Assembly (NCBI GenBank): GCA_902562835.1
Contig: CACEUX010000016.1
Span: 1 to 38,086 of the forward strand
Origin: an uncultured Fidelibacterota bacterium
GTDB taxonomy: Bacteria; Fidelibacterota; Marinisomatia; Marinisomatales; UBA1611
Direction of reading: 5' to 3'
Length of the DNA: 38,086 nucleotides
This document shows positions 8,722 to 18,008 of the stretch, piece after piece. The first letter of the stretch is position 1. The number at the start of each line of letters is the position of its first letter. The position numbers were made by a program, and so were the translations under genes. Under the pieces are notes generated by a model that saw only the letters and a list, made by a program, of their open reading frames with translations, did no database searches and was not told the origin of the DNA.

Positions 8722-11700
8722 AATCAATCCTTATAAAAAAGTTTATCTCTCTTGGCGTGGAAAGGCGCCATGGTCTATCATAGTAGGCACTGGATTTATC
8801 TGCATAAACACCGGCCCCATTAGGGTCCGTGCCAGGCAATCCTACATAGTTTGTATAATAGGTTCCTGGATCATCTGGCTTACCTGTTAATGCATAAATA
8901 TCCCACGCGTTACGAATGTCCAGAATGTTGAAAATATTCAAGCCGATAGCGAATTTATGCTTAAATGCTTCAAGGTATTTTGAGAACGAAAGATTGACAT
9001 TTCGATAGGCCGGACCTCTCTTTGAATTTGGATGCCTAAGATCTTCTGCTGGGTCTTTTCCCTTAAAAATGATAGGAGTATAAGGGTATCCGCTCTGATA
9101 AAAGGCAGTTAGGCCAGCCTGAACGCCAAACGGCAAAAATGTATAAAGATAAAAAGTCAGGTCATGAGGACGGTCATAATAAGCAAGGTTTTCTTGACTA
9201 GGAGCATCAACATATTGCCCACTTATACTTGCCCATGCATACTCACTATTTGTTTTTGCAATGGAATAAGTATACTGAAGCATGGAGCCTAAAAATGCCC
9301 ATCGCCATTCTAATGTGAGGTCAAGACCTTTGGCAGAGCCATAATCGCCGTTTGTAGCGACTTGATAAGAGTATACACCTGACCTTTCATTATTATAGCG
9401 TGTCAATTGATCCATATCTCTTACCCAAGCTCCAAAGGAATATGCCCAATTCTCTCCAACCTGGACATTAAAACTTGCTCCATACTGCTGGGTCCTTTGA
9501 GCATTCATAGTAGCATTACCTACTGCGCCCTCTCCTTCTTCAAAAAGTTCTTCAGGGTCTTCCAAACTATTTGTATTCAGATAAACATTCTGATAAACAG
9601 GGTTTTGGAAATAAAGACCGTAATTGAAGGTAAAAGTTGATTTGTCTGTAATAACGTGGCTAAAACCGATACGGGGACTGATCTTGTAAGACCAGTTTGA
9701 ATTTTTCAGCATAATCTTTTGCCTTGCTAAACCGGCAATATCTGATGCTTCTTCTACTCCTTTATCCCATATATCATTATCATTGAGATCAGAATAAAAC
9801 CAGGGTCTACCTGGACTGAATTTACCTAGGGTATCGGACCAGACCTGGGAATTGTAATCAACCATATCAATCCTAACACCGTAGTTAATTACCATCCATG
9901 GCACTTCAAAAGTATTTTGAATGTATGCTGAAAATTCTTCAGGCTCGCGAAAATCGTCCCACTTACCATTATCATTCGCATCAGTATATTTTTCACCTTC
10001 ATCCCATCTACCATTATTTTCACCAGCATCGGCCTCTTCGTATCCTTCATCACCCAGCAGCAATCCATCCGGTCCGGTATCTTGCCAATACTCAGCGAAG
10101 GTCTGAATCTTAGCGCCAGCACCTAACCATGGATATTTTACCTCATAAAAATTAAGCTTATGGGACTTGTAGTCTGCACCTACTCTGACCTTCCACTTAT
10201 TAGTCAGCTGACTAGTAATGTCAAAACGAACTTCATCGGTAATCGAAGTAGAACTCGCATAAAAAGTATCATGGCCTCCGAATGTCCTGCCTTCATCCCA
10301 AGCTACACCAGTTACATCAGGCATGTAATAGTAAGGGTTGGCTAATCCTGGAATAAAGCTAAAGTTATTTGGCGTACCGTAATATCCAGGAACATTCTGC
10401 CAAAGAAGATCTATACTTTCATAATCGTAAAATGGTTCAAAATCTTCATACATTTCTGGCTCCAGCCAGTAATCTCCATCCTTATTGATCAATTCTTTAA
10501 TTAATTCTGGACCATCCCAGACTCCATCGCCATCAACATCGGTGTATTGCTCTCCAAAATCCCAGACTCCATTACCGTTTTGGTCATCAAAATCCTCTGC
10601 AAGCTCCCAATTCCAAAGTCCGGGCTTTGCGCCATGGTACCAGCCACTTCTCTCATCTACATTGGTATATCGAATTGTATCGCCGTCTTCTCCTATGGAA
10701 TAAGGCACTACGTATTTATTCTCAGGATCTGAAATTTGCTTATACCCGGCAGGATGCCTCCATTCAAACCAGTTAGGATAACCATCTTTATCATTATCTC
10801 TCCATCTCACACCCTGAAACTGGTCCTGAGTAAATCTCGACCACCTTAATGTGTAGAATGTGCTTTGGGTAACAGAGTGGTTCATCTCAAAATTATATCT
10901 GTATGTGTCGCGAAAAAGTTCATTTCTTCCTTCATCCCAATATAAATACCGTGGATTAAAGGCCTGTCTATGATTTGCGACTTGCCAATACGATCCATGG
11001 AATCGAAGCTTATTTGTAAACTTATAACTCAGTTTTGCAAACACATCCCAGGTATCATCGAACCCAAAACCTCTAAACCCAGCTACATCATCCCAGGGAT
11101 AAACAAGATCTTTTTTGTTCTGCTGCAGCTCATCAAGGTCGAGATCAGATTCATTAAGAAAATATTTTGATCCTCTATATATTTTATCATCAAATTCATA
11201 GACACTATACTTGTCCTCAATAGTATATTGACCTGAGACCCAGAAAGTAAGCTTTGGTATTCCAATAATTGGCCCACCTAATCCAAAATTAAAATCAGTA
11301 TAGCCACGATTCAGGTCATAATTATTTGTTTCAAGGTCGTTACCCAATGCTGAGTTTATAGCAGCACCAACTTGGCTTGTTTCATATTTAAAATGATACT
11401 CTATTTCTTTGCCACCCGCAGCTGTATGCCAATTAGAGACCGCTGATTGAGCGTCTCCATACTCTGCATTAAAACCCCCAGGCTGCCAGTCAAATTGCCT
11501 AACCGCAAATAAATTAAGCCTTGTGCCTGAACCTATCGATCCAAAAATAGGATTTCGTAGGTACATACCATCCATCATGTACGCGATCTCACCAGACCTG
11601 CCTCCCTTAACATGTATCTCTTCAATACCACGTTCTTCATGGTCTGGAACTGATTTCGTTCTACTTTCAACTTTAACAACGCCTGACTGGAGTGTATACA

Positions 11701-12139
11701 GTTCAGTCAGGTCACGTATTGGCAGAGACTGAATAGCTTCCTTATCAACGGTTACCTTTTTTGAAGTGGTGCCCTTTTCTACAAGAGGACGTGTACCAAG
11801 GACAACGACCTCATCACCTTCAACATTTTCAGGTCGGATTTTAAAATTAAGCCAAACCGTTTGGTCCATTACAACATTGACATTAGTAGTAGTTGTTTTT
11901 GCATAACCCATCATTTGACAGACCACATCATATTGCCCAACAGGGATATTCAATATAATGTAGTTTCCGTCAAAATCTGCTGCTGCACCTGTACCTATTT
12001 CTGGAACATATATGTTTGCCCCAGGAAGAGGTGCCCCTTCATCATCTGTGACCTTCCCACGAATTGTACCATCAGTTCCTGCATTTAAAAATGTTATGAG
12101 AAATACTAATAAAAATAGAGTATTGAAGGGCTTTCTCAT
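8714..12139 (-). CDS. TonB-dependent outer-membrane receptor
   Basis: A 1141-residue receptor. A signal peptide is followed by a carboxypeptidase-regulatory-like domain (about 23-105; GKVTDDEGAPLPGANIYV), a TonB-box-like DEVVVLGTRP stretch (about 108-118), a plug domain (about 125-235, with MMDGMYLRNP) and a beta-barrel to the C-terminus (ends in IRIDFD). This layout is that of SusC-type receptors, which import large substrates using TonB energy. Long loops carry calcium-loop-like inserts near residues 512-545, 690-735 and 780-792, e.g. NGNGVWDFGE and DGDGVWDG. The same kind of motif is repeated in the lipoprotein encoded just upstream. The ATG overlaps the lipoprotein TGA (ATGA). The substrate cannot be told from sequence. 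Confidence 0.92.
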   Translation of the reverse strand: MRKPFNTLFLLVFLITFLNAGTDGTIRGKVTDDEGAPLPGANIYVPEIGTGAAADFDGNYIILNIPVGQYDVVCQMMGYAKTTTTNVNVVMDQTVWLNFKIRPENVEGDEVVVLGTRPLVEKGTTSKKVTVDKEAIQSLPIRDLTELYTLQSGVVKVESRTKSVPDHEERGIEEIHVKGGRSGEIAYMMDGMYLRNPIFGSIGSGTRLNLFAVRQFDWQPGGFNAEYGDAQSAVSNWHTAAGGKEIEYHFKYETSQVGAAINSALGNDLETNNYDLNRGYTDFNFGLGGPIIGIPKLTFWVSGQYTIEDKYSVYEFDDKIYRGSKYFLNESDLDLDELQQNKKDLVYPWDDVAGFRGFGFDDTWDVFAKLSYKFTNKLRFHGSYWQVANHRQAFNPRYLYWDEGRNELFRDTYRYNFEMNHSVTQSTFYTLRWSRFTQDQFQGVRWRDNDKDGYPNWFEWRHPAGYKQISDPENKYVVPYSIGEDGDTIRYTNVDERSGWYHGAKPGLWNWELAEDFDDQNGNGVWDFGEQYTDVDGDGVWDGPELIKELINKDGDYWLEPEMYEDFEPFYDYESIDLLWQNVPGYYGTPNNFSFIPGLANPYYYMPDVTGVAWDEGRTFGGHDTFYASSTSITDEVRFDITSQLTNKWKVRVGADYKSHKLNFYEVKYPWLGAGAKIQTFAEYWQDTGPDGLLLGDEGYEEADAGENNGRWDEGEKYTDANDNGKWDDFREPEEFSAYIQNTFEVPWMVINYGVRIDMVDYNSQVWSDTLGKFSPGRPWFYSDLNDNDIWDKGVEEASDIAGLARQKIMLKNSNWSYKISPRIGFSHVITDKSTFTFNYGLYFQNPVYQNVYLNTNSLEDPEELFEEGEGAVGNATMNAQRTQQYGASFNVQVGENWAYSFGAWVRDMDQLTRYNNERSGVYSYQVATNGDYGSAKGLDLTLEWRWAFLGSMLQYTYSIAKTNSEYAWASISGQYVDAPSQENLAYYDRPHDLTFYLYTFLPFGVQAGLTAFYQSGYPYTPIIFKGKDPAEDLRHPNSKRGPAYRNVNLSFSKYLEAFKHKFAIGLNIFNILDIRNAWDIYALTGKPDDPGTYYTNYVGLPGTDPNGAGVYADKSSAYYDRPWRLSTPREINFFIRIDFD

Positions 12140-14349
12140 TCACTTAGCTCCCTTAGGTCTAATGTCTGGATACCACTCTGGGTATTAATGTAAAATGGAT
12201 CAAAATCGAAGTCGGGGTGGTCTCCTATATCCTTCAACCTTAAGGATTTGACCGGTTGGGTCAGCTTTCTAAAGACCCCACTTTCAGCTTGAATATCAAC
12301 CGAGGTTAACTCTATACGATTAAGGCCAACCCAAGCCTGGTTCAAAGTATCAAGGTAACTATTATTTTGTGTATAATCAGAATCATAGGGATGCTCGGTC
12401 CATCTGATGTAGACCTCGCTTTTTACAAGGCCCTTATTCTTAGCTAACCACGAAATGGTTCTTTGCCCAAAATCAACACCACTTCCAACCATGGTCATTG
12501 TAATAGTTTGAGTGACTTTGAAACAGTCTGAGAATGTAGTATCTGGCGCGGCTTCATCCATGCTTGCCCGATGTCCAGCGGGAACGGTCACACTTGCAGA
12601 TTCAACTTGATAGGATTTTTCGATAAAGTATACTGATATCTCTGTTGTGTCGTAATAGGAAGTATCAACCATTTCACCATCTCTTAGATAACCATTTGAA
12701 GTGTAATATAGCACCTCACTCTCTAAATTTTTCTTGTGCCAGAATCCATCTTCAATAGTATTAGGACTAAAATAGAAGCCAACCGGTAAAAAGTAGGATG
12801 GATAGATTATTTGATTTAAATGCGCTGGCTCATGAAAGATATGGTAGTTATAGAACCTTTCAGTTTGACCCCCTGCTGTTTTGGTCCATTCTGATTTAGT
12901 GATATAATAATCATCTGGAGACAGTGATGCGCCTGGATTATTGATATGGCCAACCTCTTCTCTTGTAAATAAAGTGACCAAGGAGTCCACGTCGTTGACA
13001 AATTGCTGTTTTAGGTCATAAAAATCTATTTCCTCAATAACATCAGTATATACTGTGCCCCACCTACTAGTAATATCATCACCTAATCCTATCTCGAGCA
13101 TAACCTGTGGAGAATTTGGGTCGATCCAATCTACGATCAAATTATCTGGTTTATCACCTATAGAGTAGAGTAAGGTATCTGCTGTGCCATCTGAATTTGC
13201 ATCCTTAAGAGTAAATTCTTCATCGTTGTCGTAAAGATTATTGCCTCTATCAGTGAAAGACTCTCCTTCTGTATAGCTACCTGAACCATCACTATCTTCA
13301 TATACTTCCGCATCATCCCATTTGTTATTGCAATTACGATCTTGATAGGGCTCATTTAAATCATATGTGCCAGAAGAATCAATGTCATAGAAAGGTTCTC
13401 TTGGGTCCCATACCCCATTTCCCCTATCCTGAAATTCATATGCTACAGATATTTCCTCATTACCATCGTAATCTTGGATCAGATCGTCTCCTGAGTCATA
13501 TTCACCATTGTTATTGTTATCCGAATACTCATATAAAACCTCATATATACCATTGCCATTATAGTCATCTATAGTTTCTTCTGATTCATCCCAGACACCA
13601 TTATCATTGCAATCTGTATTAGAACGAAACACCAATGAGTCTGAACTAAGTTGTTGCTTAATAAAGTCGAATGTGTTCAAAAACCTTAGCTGCTCATCGG
13701 AAATAAATACATAGTCTGTATCATTCCATTCAGATGAGTCCACAAATAATAGTCCATCATCAATAAATGGCGTGTCAACAACTGCCCAATAGGCACTTAC
13801 ATCAAATGTGTCATTGTAGAAGAGCATAGTATCTGAAACAATCCAATCTGAATTAACAAGCTTATATCTCTGCAGAGAAGGTTCTGCCTCTAAATTCCAT
13901 TGGAGCAACTCTAAATTCTTAAATGGAGTAGATGTCATCTGCACAGAATCATATACAACTGAATCAGCAACCGATAAAGAATCAATGTAATTCCTCTCAG
14001 TAAACTGTGATTCATCCGATGGGGTCATTGCAAGTAGATGGTTCGGAAATGTATTAAAGCTCATCCTGGTGGGGTCCTCGCCAAATAAACTATAGTAATC
14101 TAGATAGGTGTTATAGTTTGCCATAAGATTTGGATTGTAGCGAAAGAATGTTGCATTCACATCATTCTCAAAATTATAGAAATAATCTGTGATAGCGCCC
14201 TCAGCCCCGCCCAAGCTTTGGCTCAATGTGTTTGTATATTGTTCTGGTTGCTGTTCTTGTGTTTCTTCTTCTTCTTTTAAAAAGTCACATGAAGAAAGGA
14301 AAAATGCTATTCCAAAAACTAATGATAATCTAAAAATTTGTATTTTCAT
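12136..14349 (-). CDS. Surface lipoprotein with calcium-loop repeat array
   Basis: A 737-residue lipoprotein with signal peptide and lipobox FLSSC (Cys21), then an acidic low-complexity linker. Residues about 246-396 form about ten tandem units of 14-16 residues of the type D-x-[DN]-x-[DN]-G-x-[WY]-[DE]-x-x-E. The flanking domains are not recognised. It is the first gene of the receptor operon and overlaps the receptor start by four bases. By position it could play the part SusD lipoproteins play beside SusC receptors, but I see no SusD motifs, so that is an analogy only. The Asp/Asn pattern resembles EF-hand or thrombospondin-type-3 calcium loops. No clear Shine-Dalgarno or promoter was found in 14350-14446. 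Confidence 0.8.
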   Translation of the reverse strand: MKIQIFRLSLVFGIAFFLSSCDFLKEEEETQEQQPEQYTNTLSQSLGGAEGAITDYFYNFENDVNATFFRYNPNLMANYNTYLDYYSLFGEDPTRMSFNTFPNHLLAMTPSDESQFTERNYIDSLSVADSVVYDSVQMTSTPFKNLELLQWNLEAEPSLQRYKLVNSDWIVSDTMLFYNDTFDVSAYWAVVDTPFIDDGLLFVDSSEWNDTDYVFISDEQLRFLNTFDFIKQQLSSDSLVFRSNTDCNDNGVWDESEETIDDYNGNGIYEVLYEYSDNNNNGEYDSGDDLIQDYDGNEEISVAYEFQDRGNGVWDPREPFYDIDSSGTYDLNEPYQDRNCNNKWDDAEVYEDSDGSGSYTEGESFTDRGNNLYDNDEEFTLKDANSDGTADTLLYSIGDKPDNLIVDWIDPNSPQVMLEIGLGDDITSRWGTVYTDVIEEIDFYDLKQQFVNDVDSLVTLFTREEVGHINNPGASLSPDDYYITKSEWTKTAGGQTERFYNYHIFHEPAHLNQIIYPSYFLPVGFYFSPNTIEDGFWHKKNLESEVLYYTSNGYLRDGEMVDTSYYDTTEISVYFIEKSYQVESASVTVPAGHRASMDEAAPDTTFSDCFKVTQTITMTMVGSGVDFGQRTISWLAKNKGLVKSEVYIRWTEHPYDSDYTQNNSYLDTLNQAWVGLNRIELTSVDIQAESGVFRKLTQPVKSLRLKDIGDHPDFDFDPFYINTQSGIQTLDLRELSE
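13162..13614 (-). repeat. Tandem calcium-loop-like repeats within the lipoprotein
   Basis: About ten consecutive units of 14-16 codons, diverged at DNA level but sharing paired Asp/Asn residues, a central Gly and an aromatic at fixed spacing. Examples are DCNDNGVWDESEE, QDRGNGVWDPREP and EDSDGSGSYTEGE. Units 5-9 are the most regular. Similar single or paired units occur in the downstream receptor (about 9940-10060 and 10500-10610). Confidence 0.75.
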
Positions 14350-14446
14350 TGATTTAATTACAAGTTCAGCCCAAGATAGAAGCAGTAAATATAATGACTA
14401 AAGCATCATATATCTTTGCTTAATTAAAAAAAATCAGATATATGCT

Positions 14447-14880
14447 ATGAATAATACAAAAAATATATTCCTTATTTCCATAATTTTTATTTCATTCTTG
14501 AAATCGGACCTAGCAAGCCCCGAACCATTTATAGTATTACAACCAAGTGGTGAAAGGATTACAACAATTAATAGAGGTAACCACCTTCAAGGTTGGCGCG
14601 AGCATAATGGATGGACCACAACAAAGAACAGTGAAGGATGGTGGGTCTATGCTCAAGAACCACCATTGAATTTTCTGTTCCTGAAAACAATAATGATAAA
14701 GTCAGGTTGCGTGTATTTGATTTTGGCGGTAGAATGGTTGAGAGCCTGACGAATATGCAATATGCAAGTGACGTTTACAAACTTAATTGGGATGCATCAA
14801 AATTAAGTTCAGGTATCTATTTCTTAGAGTTCAAGGTAGGCTCTTTGAGGGACATCATAAAGTTAAGCCTGTTAAAATAG
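14447..14880 (+). pseudogene. Remnant of a secreted M6-type metalloprotease with sorting tail
   Basis: The first part reads as a signal peptide followed by about 45 residues matching the region before the catalytic domain of M6 (immune-inhibitor-A-like) proteases: a QPSGERITTINRG stretch, then GWREHNGWTTTKNSEGWWVYAQ. From about 14660 the frame is lost. The +2-shifted frame carries a complete type IX-style tail (IEFSVPENN...VFDFGGRMVE...LSSGIYFLEF) to the TAG at 14880. The catalytic domain, normally several hundred residues with HExxH, is absent. This is best read as a large internal deletion with a frame-shifting junction. The stop directly abuts the clpX stop on the other strand. A functional short secreted peptide is less likely. 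Confidence 0.68.
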
Positions 14881-16029
14881 CTAAGCTGACTTTCTGTTTT
14901 GAATATTTTTAAATAGAGGATGTTTACCTTTCAGAATAGTATCCTTGGTTATTATAACCCTTTCTATTCCTTCCATTTCAGGAAGCTGATACATTATTTC
15001 CATTAAATGTTCTTCCATGACAGACCTGAGTGCTCTAGCACCAGCCTTTTTCTTAATTGCAAGTTTGACGATCTCTTTTAGAGCGTTGGCGTGAAATTCA
15101 AGGACTACGCCATCAAGTAAAAATAATTTTTGGTATTGTTTGACTATTGAATTTTTTGGCTCAACTAATACGCGTAGTAAATCGCTCTCATCTAAGGTAT
15201 CCAAAGTACTAAGTATAGGTAGCCTACCAACAAGTTCAGGTATCAATCCATAGGTGATGAGATCTTCCTGCCTTACGTCTTTAAAAATTCCATTGATATC
15301 TCTTTGAGTTGATCTTCTTTTTGCACCAAAACCAAGCTCCCCTTTTCCAACCCTTCTAGATATGATCTCTTCCAAGCCCGAAAATGACCCTCCACAAATA
15401 AAAAGTATATTTGATGTATTAATGGGTATTAAGCTTTGTTCGGGGTGTTTTCTACCCCCTTTAGGCGGTACGTTCGCAATAGTACCCTCAAGTATCTTTA
15501 ATAAGGCCTGCTGAACTCCTTCCCCACTCACATCTCTAGTTATTGACGCACTGGCACTTTTACGGCCTACTTTATCGATCTCGTCAATATAGATTATACC
15601 TTTTTCTGCTGCACCTAGATTATAATTTGAAACTTGGAGCAATCTAACTAGTATATTTTCTACATCTTCACCCACATAACCTGCTTCTGTTAAAGTAGTA
15701 GCATCTGCTATAGCAAATGGAACTGATAAGAATCGAGCCAAGGTCTGAGCAATTAACGTTTTCCCGGTACCAGTAGATCCTATCATAAGAATATTACTCT
15801 TATCTAACTCAACATCTGACAAGTACGACTGGTGAATTATTCTCTTATAATGATTGTATACTGACACAGCTATAGCTTTTTTAGCTCTATCTTGGCCGAC
15901 AACATGGTGGTCAAGATAGGCTTTGATTTTTGAAGGTTTTTGAAGTGTTACTTTAAAGCCGGCTTGCGGTTGGTCAAGCTCAGAATCTAGATTTACTTCT
16001 GGCTTTTTCCCTTTCTTAATTTTAGTCAT
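14881..16029 (-). CDS. clpX: ATP-dependent Clp protease ATPase subunit ClpX lacking the zinc domain
   Basis: A 382-residue AAA+ unfoldase that threads substrates into ClpP. Visible motifs are Walker A GSTGTGKT (84-91), the pore loop GYVG (117-120), Walker B IIYIDE (145-150), RKH (193-195), the ClpP-docking LGF loop (232-234), the arginine finger in PELVGRLP (R269) and sensor 2 GARALR (330-335). The usual N-terminal zinc-binding domain of about 60 residues with four cysteines is missing. Only about 30 lysine-rich and acidic residues precede the ATPase core, and the protein has a single Cys. The ATG overlaps the clpP TGA (ATGA), fixing the start. It is the last gene of tig-clpP-clpX. Confidence 0.94.
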   Translation of the reverse strand: MTKIKKGKKPEVNLDSELDQPQAGFKVTLQKPSKIKAYLDHHVVGQDRAKKAIAVSVYNHYKRIIHQSYLSDVELDKSNILMIGSTGTGKTLIAQTLARFLSVPFAIADATTLTEAGYVGEDVENILVRLLQVSNYNLGAAEKGIIYIDEIDKVGRKSASASITRDVSGEGVQQALLKILEGTIANVPPKGGRKHPEQSLIPINTSNILFICGGSFSGLEEIISRRVGKGELGFGAKRRSTQRDINGIFKDVRQEDLITYGLIPELVGRLPILSTLDTLDESDLLRVLVEPKNSIVKQYQKLFLLDGVVLEFHANALKEIVKLAIKKKAGARALRSVMEEHLMEIMYQLPEMEGIERVIITKDTILKGKHPLFKNIQNRKSA

Positions 16030-16634
16030 TTTCTCTTTGTAAGAATAGAATCAATCAAACCATAGGTCTTAGCCTCTTTTGATGTCAGGTAATTATCCCT
16101 TTCTGTATCTGACTCTATTTTTTTTAGAGTTTGTCCGGTATTTTTGGCTAGAATTGAATTCAATTGTTTTTTCATTCGCAGTATCTCTTCTGCCTGTATC
16201 TTGATATCAGTGGCCTGGCCTTCAGCGCCACCCATGGGTTGATGAATCATGATCCTAGAATTTGGTAACGCTGAACGTTTGCCTTTTGCACCGCCTGCTA
16301 ATAAAAAAGCGCCCATACTAGCTGCCTGCCCTAAGCATATAGTTGCAATATCTGGCTTTATATAATTCATCGTATCATATATACCCATACCTGAAGTGAT
16401 TATTCCTCCAGGAGAGTTAATATAAAGATAGATATCCTTTTCTGAATCTTCAGCTTCTAAAAAAAGTAACTGAGCTATGATAAGGGATGCTATAGAATCC
16501 TCTATTGGCGTTCCTAGAAAAACAATTCTTTCTTTGAGCAGACGAGAATATATATCAAAGGCACGTTCTGAACGACCTGTTTGCTCTACAACAATTGGGA
16601 CAAGTTGATTTAATATTTTTTCATCAATATGCAT
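16026..16634 (-). CDS. clpP: ATP-dependent Clp protease proteolytic subunit ClpP
   Basis: A 202-residue serine peptidase that forms the barrel to which ClpX docks. The catalytic triad is visible as S106 in GQAASMGA, H131 in MIHQP and D180 in DTERD. The ATG at 16634 is chosen because GGAA lies six bases upstream (plus-strand 16641-16644) and the protein then has normal length. An ATG at 16688 would add 18 residues and lie deeper inside tig. The gene overlaps the end of tig by 11 bases and clpX by 4. Confidence 0.95.
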   Translation of the reverse strand: MHIDEKILNQLVPIVVEQTGRSERAFDIYSRLLKERIVFLGTPIEDSIASLIIAQLLFLEAEDSEKDIYLYINSPGGIITSGMGIYDTMNYIKPDIATICLGQAASMGAFLLAGGAKGKRSALPNSRIMIHQPMGGAEGQATDIKIQAEEILRMKKQLNSILAKNTGQTLKKIESDTERDNYLTSKEAKTYGLIDSILTKRK

Positions 16635-17913
16635 GTTCTTTTCCACGGAGATCTTTAGTATATACTTCCACCTCTTTAACTTTAGCAAATTGTTCTAAGT
16701 ATTCCAAGATTATCTTTTCCATCAGATCATCCTCAATATGTTTTCGATTACTTGGTTTTTTATAAAATTTTATGATTTCTTTTTTGGATTGAGGAGTTCG
16801 ATCTACAAGCCTTTGGATTTCTTTTTCGATACTATCTTTTGAAACTGTTAGGCTTTGACTTTCAATTAACTTATTTCTTACCAAATACCATTTCATATTC
16901 CTTTCTGCAACAGGAGCATAATGCTCTCTTATTTTTGCCTCATCCATTGGCTCACCTTTGTTCTGTTTCTTCACATCTTCAACAAGGTTTGTTAGATAAT
17001 TTTCAACCATTGATGGAGCAAAAGATGGGTTGACCTTTACAATAAGCGCATCTGCAATATCTCGCTCGTATGCAGTTTTAGAACGTTCTTCAAAGTTCTC
17101 TTGTATTTTTTTCTCAACATCTTTTCTTAAGGCTTCTTCGGAATCTAGCTCGGGATTGATCCGTCTAAAGAATTCATCATTTATTTCAGGAAGGACCTCG
17201 CGCTCAACATTATTCACAGTAAGTTCATAATCAGCATCTTCCCCATCCTCATTTACTGGCAATCTCAGGCGAGTGGTATCGCCAGGTTTGAGACCAATCA
17301 TTTTATCTTTTTGATCATCAGTAAATGAACCTTTTCCAACCCGTAAGTATTGCTTTTCAAATTTTTTACCAATGATCGGGACACCTGACTCATCCAGTTT
17401 CTGCAATGCGCATATTAGGTAATCCCCTTCAATGGCACCTTCTTCAGCGGTTGTCATGGTAGCATGGGACTTCCTAAGCTGCATGATCGCATCCTCAATA
17501 TCTTGATTATCATGAACGTAGGTAGTGCGCTGCACAGATAACATTCTCTTTTTTAATCTCGGAAGGGATAATTCAGGCTCTATTTCAAAGGTTGCGCTAA
17601 AAGTAAAAGGTTCATTCATGCGAAATTGAACATCCTTGATCTCTGCTTTATTTACAGGTATCAATCCTTCCTGCTGAATTGCCATAAGGTAGTATTTCTG
17701 AAAATTCGCATCCATAAACTCAGCTTCTATATTTGGCTGAAACTGGCTTAATAACCTATCTCTTGGAATTTTGCCAGATCGAAAGCCGGGCATCTTGACC
17801 TGTTTACCGAACTTTTTGATTGTATCATCAAAATCAGATTCAAGATCGGTCCAAGGTATATCTATTTCTAGTTCCCTTGTATAGTCATTTTCTTTTTTTA
17901 CTTTTATTTTCAC
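16624..17913 (-). CDS. tig: Trigger factor, ribosome-associated chaperone
   Basis: 429 residues. The N-terminal ribosome-binding domain (about 1-115) contains the signature PGFRSGK near residues 42-48. A central FKBP-type prolyl isomerase region (about 150-245) and a helical C-terminal substrate-binding region follow. Trigger factor meets nascent chains at the ribosome exit tunnel. It starts at GTG (17913) with AGGA about seven bases upstream. A TATAAT-like hexamer lies on the minus strand at 17988-17993, but no convincing -35 was found. It leads the tig-clpP-clpX operon, a common order in bacteria. Confidence 0.95.
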   Translation of the reverse strand: MKIKVKKENDYTRELEIDIPWTDLESDFDDTIKKFGKQVKMPGFRSGKIPRDRLLSQFQPNIEAEFMDANFQKYYLMAIQQEGLIPVNKAEIKDVQFRMNEPFTFSATFEIEPELSLPRLKKRMLSVQRTTYVHDNQDIEDAIMQLRKSHATMTTAEEGAIEGDYLICALQKLDESGVPIIGKKFEKQYLRVGKGSFTDDQKDKMIGLKPGDTTRLRLPVNEDGEDADYELTVNNVEREVLPEINDEFFRRINPELDSEEALRKDVEKKIQENFEERSKTAYERDIADALIVKVNPSFAPSMVENYLTNLVEDVKKQNKGEPMDEAKIREHYAPVAERNMKWYLVRNKLIESQSLTVSKDSIEKEIQRLVDRTPQSKKEIIKFYKKPSNRKHIEDDLMEKIILEYLEQFAKVKEVEVYTKDLRGKEHAY

Positions 17914-18008
17914 TTTTGATCCTAAAAAATAGCTGGCGAATTTAGGAGTTGTTTTACTTTAGCCTAAGCAAGAAATAATATTTTATCATTATAGTATAAT
18001 ATTTTAAA

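Noticed and set aside
13162-13614. CRISPR-like or DNA-level tandem array
   Set aside because: The repetition is at protein level only; the DNA units differ in length and sequence and there are no constant repeats with spacers.
12136-14349. Lipoprotein as a SusD homologue
   Set aside because: Position fits, but no SusD/RagB motifs or TPR-like pattern are visible; the repeats are calcium-loop-like instead.
14350-14446. Promoters between the divergent lipoprotein gene and M6 remnant
   Set aside because: The gap is AT-rich with several TATAAT-like strings, but none has a matching -35 at proper spacing on either strand.
14638-14880. Independent 80-residue gene
   Set aside because: It is a bare sorting-domain tail without signal peptide, directly continuing the frame-lost M6-like N-terminus, so it was merged into one pseudogene.
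16635-16688. Longer ClpP start at 16688
   Set aside because: It would add 18 residues not typical of ClpP inside tig; the ATG at 16634 has a ribosome site and gives normal length.
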